DNA of 23,622 bases from CAYOHP01 sp964403795 [NCBI: uncultured bacterium] (GTDB lineage Bacteria; Muiribacteriota; UBA6191; CAZXTJ01). The stretch is taken from NCBI GenBank assembly GCA_964403795.1, contig CAYOHP010000064.1:1-23622 (forward strand), written 5' to 3'. The notes under the pieces were generated by a model that ran no database searches, was not told where the DNA came from, and was given only the letters and a program-made list of their open reading frames with translations. Numbering within the stretch: position 1 is the stretch's first letter; each line of letters begins with the position of its first letter. The position numbers and the translations under genes are program-made. This document shows, piece after piece, positions 22,659 through 23,622 of the stretch.

Positions 22659-23622
22659 GTGCAGTACGGCATCCTCCGCCACCAGAACCGCCTGTTCGTG
22701 ATCCCCAACGGGCTCTCGACCCTGGGTCGCCATCCCGACTGCAACTTCGTGCTCGACCATCCCTCCGTCTCGCGCCAGCACGCCCTGATCCTCTCCCAGG
22801 GCGGGTCGTACACGGTCCTCGACTACAAGTCGGCCAACGGGGTGCTGGTCAACGGGAAGAGCATCTTCCGGAGGGAACTACGGCCCGGGGACGTGCTGCG
22901 GCTCGGCGAGATGGACTGCGAGTTCACCATCGAGACCGACCTCGAAGGGCGCTGGCGGGACGTGCTCGAGAACTTCGAGGCCGGCTTCGTGACCACGCCC
23001 TACCTCCACGTCCTGGAACGGGGCGCACGGGCCGGGATCGTCCAGGATCGTCCCCGCTTCCAGTTCCTGCTCGACGCCACCCGGGAGCTGGCCTCGGTGC
23101 GATCGCCGCGGGAGGTCGGCATCCGGGCCCTGCACGCGGCCCTGACCGGGCTGCTCGGCAGCCGGGGCTTCGTGGCCCAGCAGGGGGACCGGGGCCGGAT
23201 CGAGATCCTCACCTCGATCGGGATCGCCCCGGAACGGATCGAGCGGATCCCCTTCTACCTGGCCGTCGTGGAGAAGGCCTGGAACACCAAGGCGCTGCTC
23301 AGGAGTTCGGAGAGCTTCCCGGACTTCGTCCACCACGAGCCCCGGATCGTGCTCGAGGACATCGGTTCGATCATGGCCGTGCCGCTCCCGGGCGGTTCCT
23401 CGATGCGGGCGGCCCTCTACATCGACCGGATGATGAGCGAGGCGCCCTTCACGCCCGGGGACGAGCCTCCCATGGCGGTCCTGGCCGAGGGTGTGGGTCT
23501 GGCCCTGGAGGCCAGCCTCTGGCGGGCGGAGATCGAGGAGACGCTGGGGGCCGTCGAGTTCCTGGGCCAGGGGTCGGGGACGTTCGCGATCCAGTGCGGG
23601 GTCTGCGGCGAGCCCGCCATCG
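22659..23622 (+). CDS. FHA-GAF signalling protein (partial at window end)
   Basis: 321 residues are visible and the frame is open at the edge. Residues 1-92 are an FHA domain, which binds phosphothreonine: LSTLGRHPDCNFVL (G23, R24), SVSRQHALI (S38, H41) and SANGVLVNG (N60, G61). A GAF-like domain fills about 125-300 (FLLDATRELASVRSPREVG, the region around IMAVPLPGGSSMRAALYIDR). The last residues have a CxxC pair, C313/C316 (QCGVCGEPAI), perhaps the first half of a zinc ribbon. In related lineages FHA-GAF proteins continue into a Ser/Thr kinase, phosphatase or sigma-54/GGDEF domain; which one is not visible. The GTG at 22659 is the first possible start, because the previous gene's TGA at 22647 is in the same frame and only three codons separate them. 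It could read the products of the kinases at 5122 and 17877. Confidence 0.88.
   Translation, partial: MQYGILRHQNRLFVIPNGLSTLGRHPDCNFVLDHPSVSRQHALILSQGGSYTVLDYKSANGVLVNGKSIFRRELRPGDVLRLGEMDCEFTIETDLEGRWRDVLENFEAGFVTTPYLHVLERGARAGIVQDRPRFQFLLDATRELASVRSPREVGIRALHAALTGLLGSRGFVAQQGDRGRIEILTSIGIAPERIERIPFYLAVVEKAWNTKALLRSSESFPDFVHHEPRIVLEDIGSIMAVPLPGGSSMRAALYIDRMMSEAPFTPGDEPPMAVLAEGVGLALEASLWRAEIEETLGAVEFLGQGSGTFAIQCGVCGEPAI

Noticed and set aside
1-23622. tRNA, rRNA, CRISPR arrays, transposases, integrase or attachment sites
   Set aside because: None was seen on either strand. Gene content, composition and spacing are uniform, with no sign of a mobile island.

Overview
The window is a very GC-rich bacterial chromosome segment with dense coding on both strands and no rRNA, tRNA, CRISPR or mobile element that I can see. 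The gene mix points to an uncultivated or little-studied lineage near Planctomycetota, Myxococcota or Acidobacteriota. It includes Ser/Thr kinases with large extracytoplasmic parts, an FHA-GAF protein, a prokaryotic RING-finger protein, an S46 dipeptidyl-peptidase, BtpA and a DUF1579-like protein. The phylum cannot be fixed from sequence reading alone.

Layout. 1-2827 (minus): a two-component pair, a multi-TM/GAF histidine kinase followed by an NtrC-type receiver cut by the window edge. 2923-5052 (plus): a secreted S46 peptidase divergent from that pair, ending at a hairpin shared with the next gene. 5122-12974: an unusual divergent locus. On the minus strand a secreted Cys/Pro-rich protein overlaps by ATGA a 1306-residue transmembrane Ser/Thr kinase whose extracytoplasmic part holds coiled coils and ankyrin repeats. 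On the plus strand is a secreted TPR/coiled-coil/ankyrin protein. 12979-14660 (minus): BtpA coupled to a multi-TM protein. 14842-16325 (plus): a GNAT acetyltransferase and a glycosyltransferase-like protein. 16322-17806 (minus): a membrane protein with two CxxC pairs. 17877-20264 (plus): a second transmembrane Ser/Thr kinase. 20419-21060: LexA. 21136-23622 (plus): a DUF1579-like protein, a RING-finger membrane protein and an FHA-GAF protein that runs off the window.

How it fits together. Signal transduction dominates: one His-Asp pair, two transmembrane Ser/Thr kinases and one phosphothreonine-binding FHA protein. The 5122-12974 locus is the best candidate for an undescribed system. All three of its products put repeat or coiled-coil modules outside the membrane, next to one cytoplasmic kinase domain, which suggests envelope sensing through a protein assembly. 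Its function is inference only.

Expression signals. Several starts have a TANNNT hexamer 7-8 bases upstream and little or no Shine-Dalgarno sequence, which suggests leaderless transcripts. A recurring CTACRCTGSCGG-like box occurs at three starts and forms an inverted repeat between two divergent genes. No gene-free stretch exceeds 300 bases; the longest are 10263-10427, 14661-14841 and 20265-20418.
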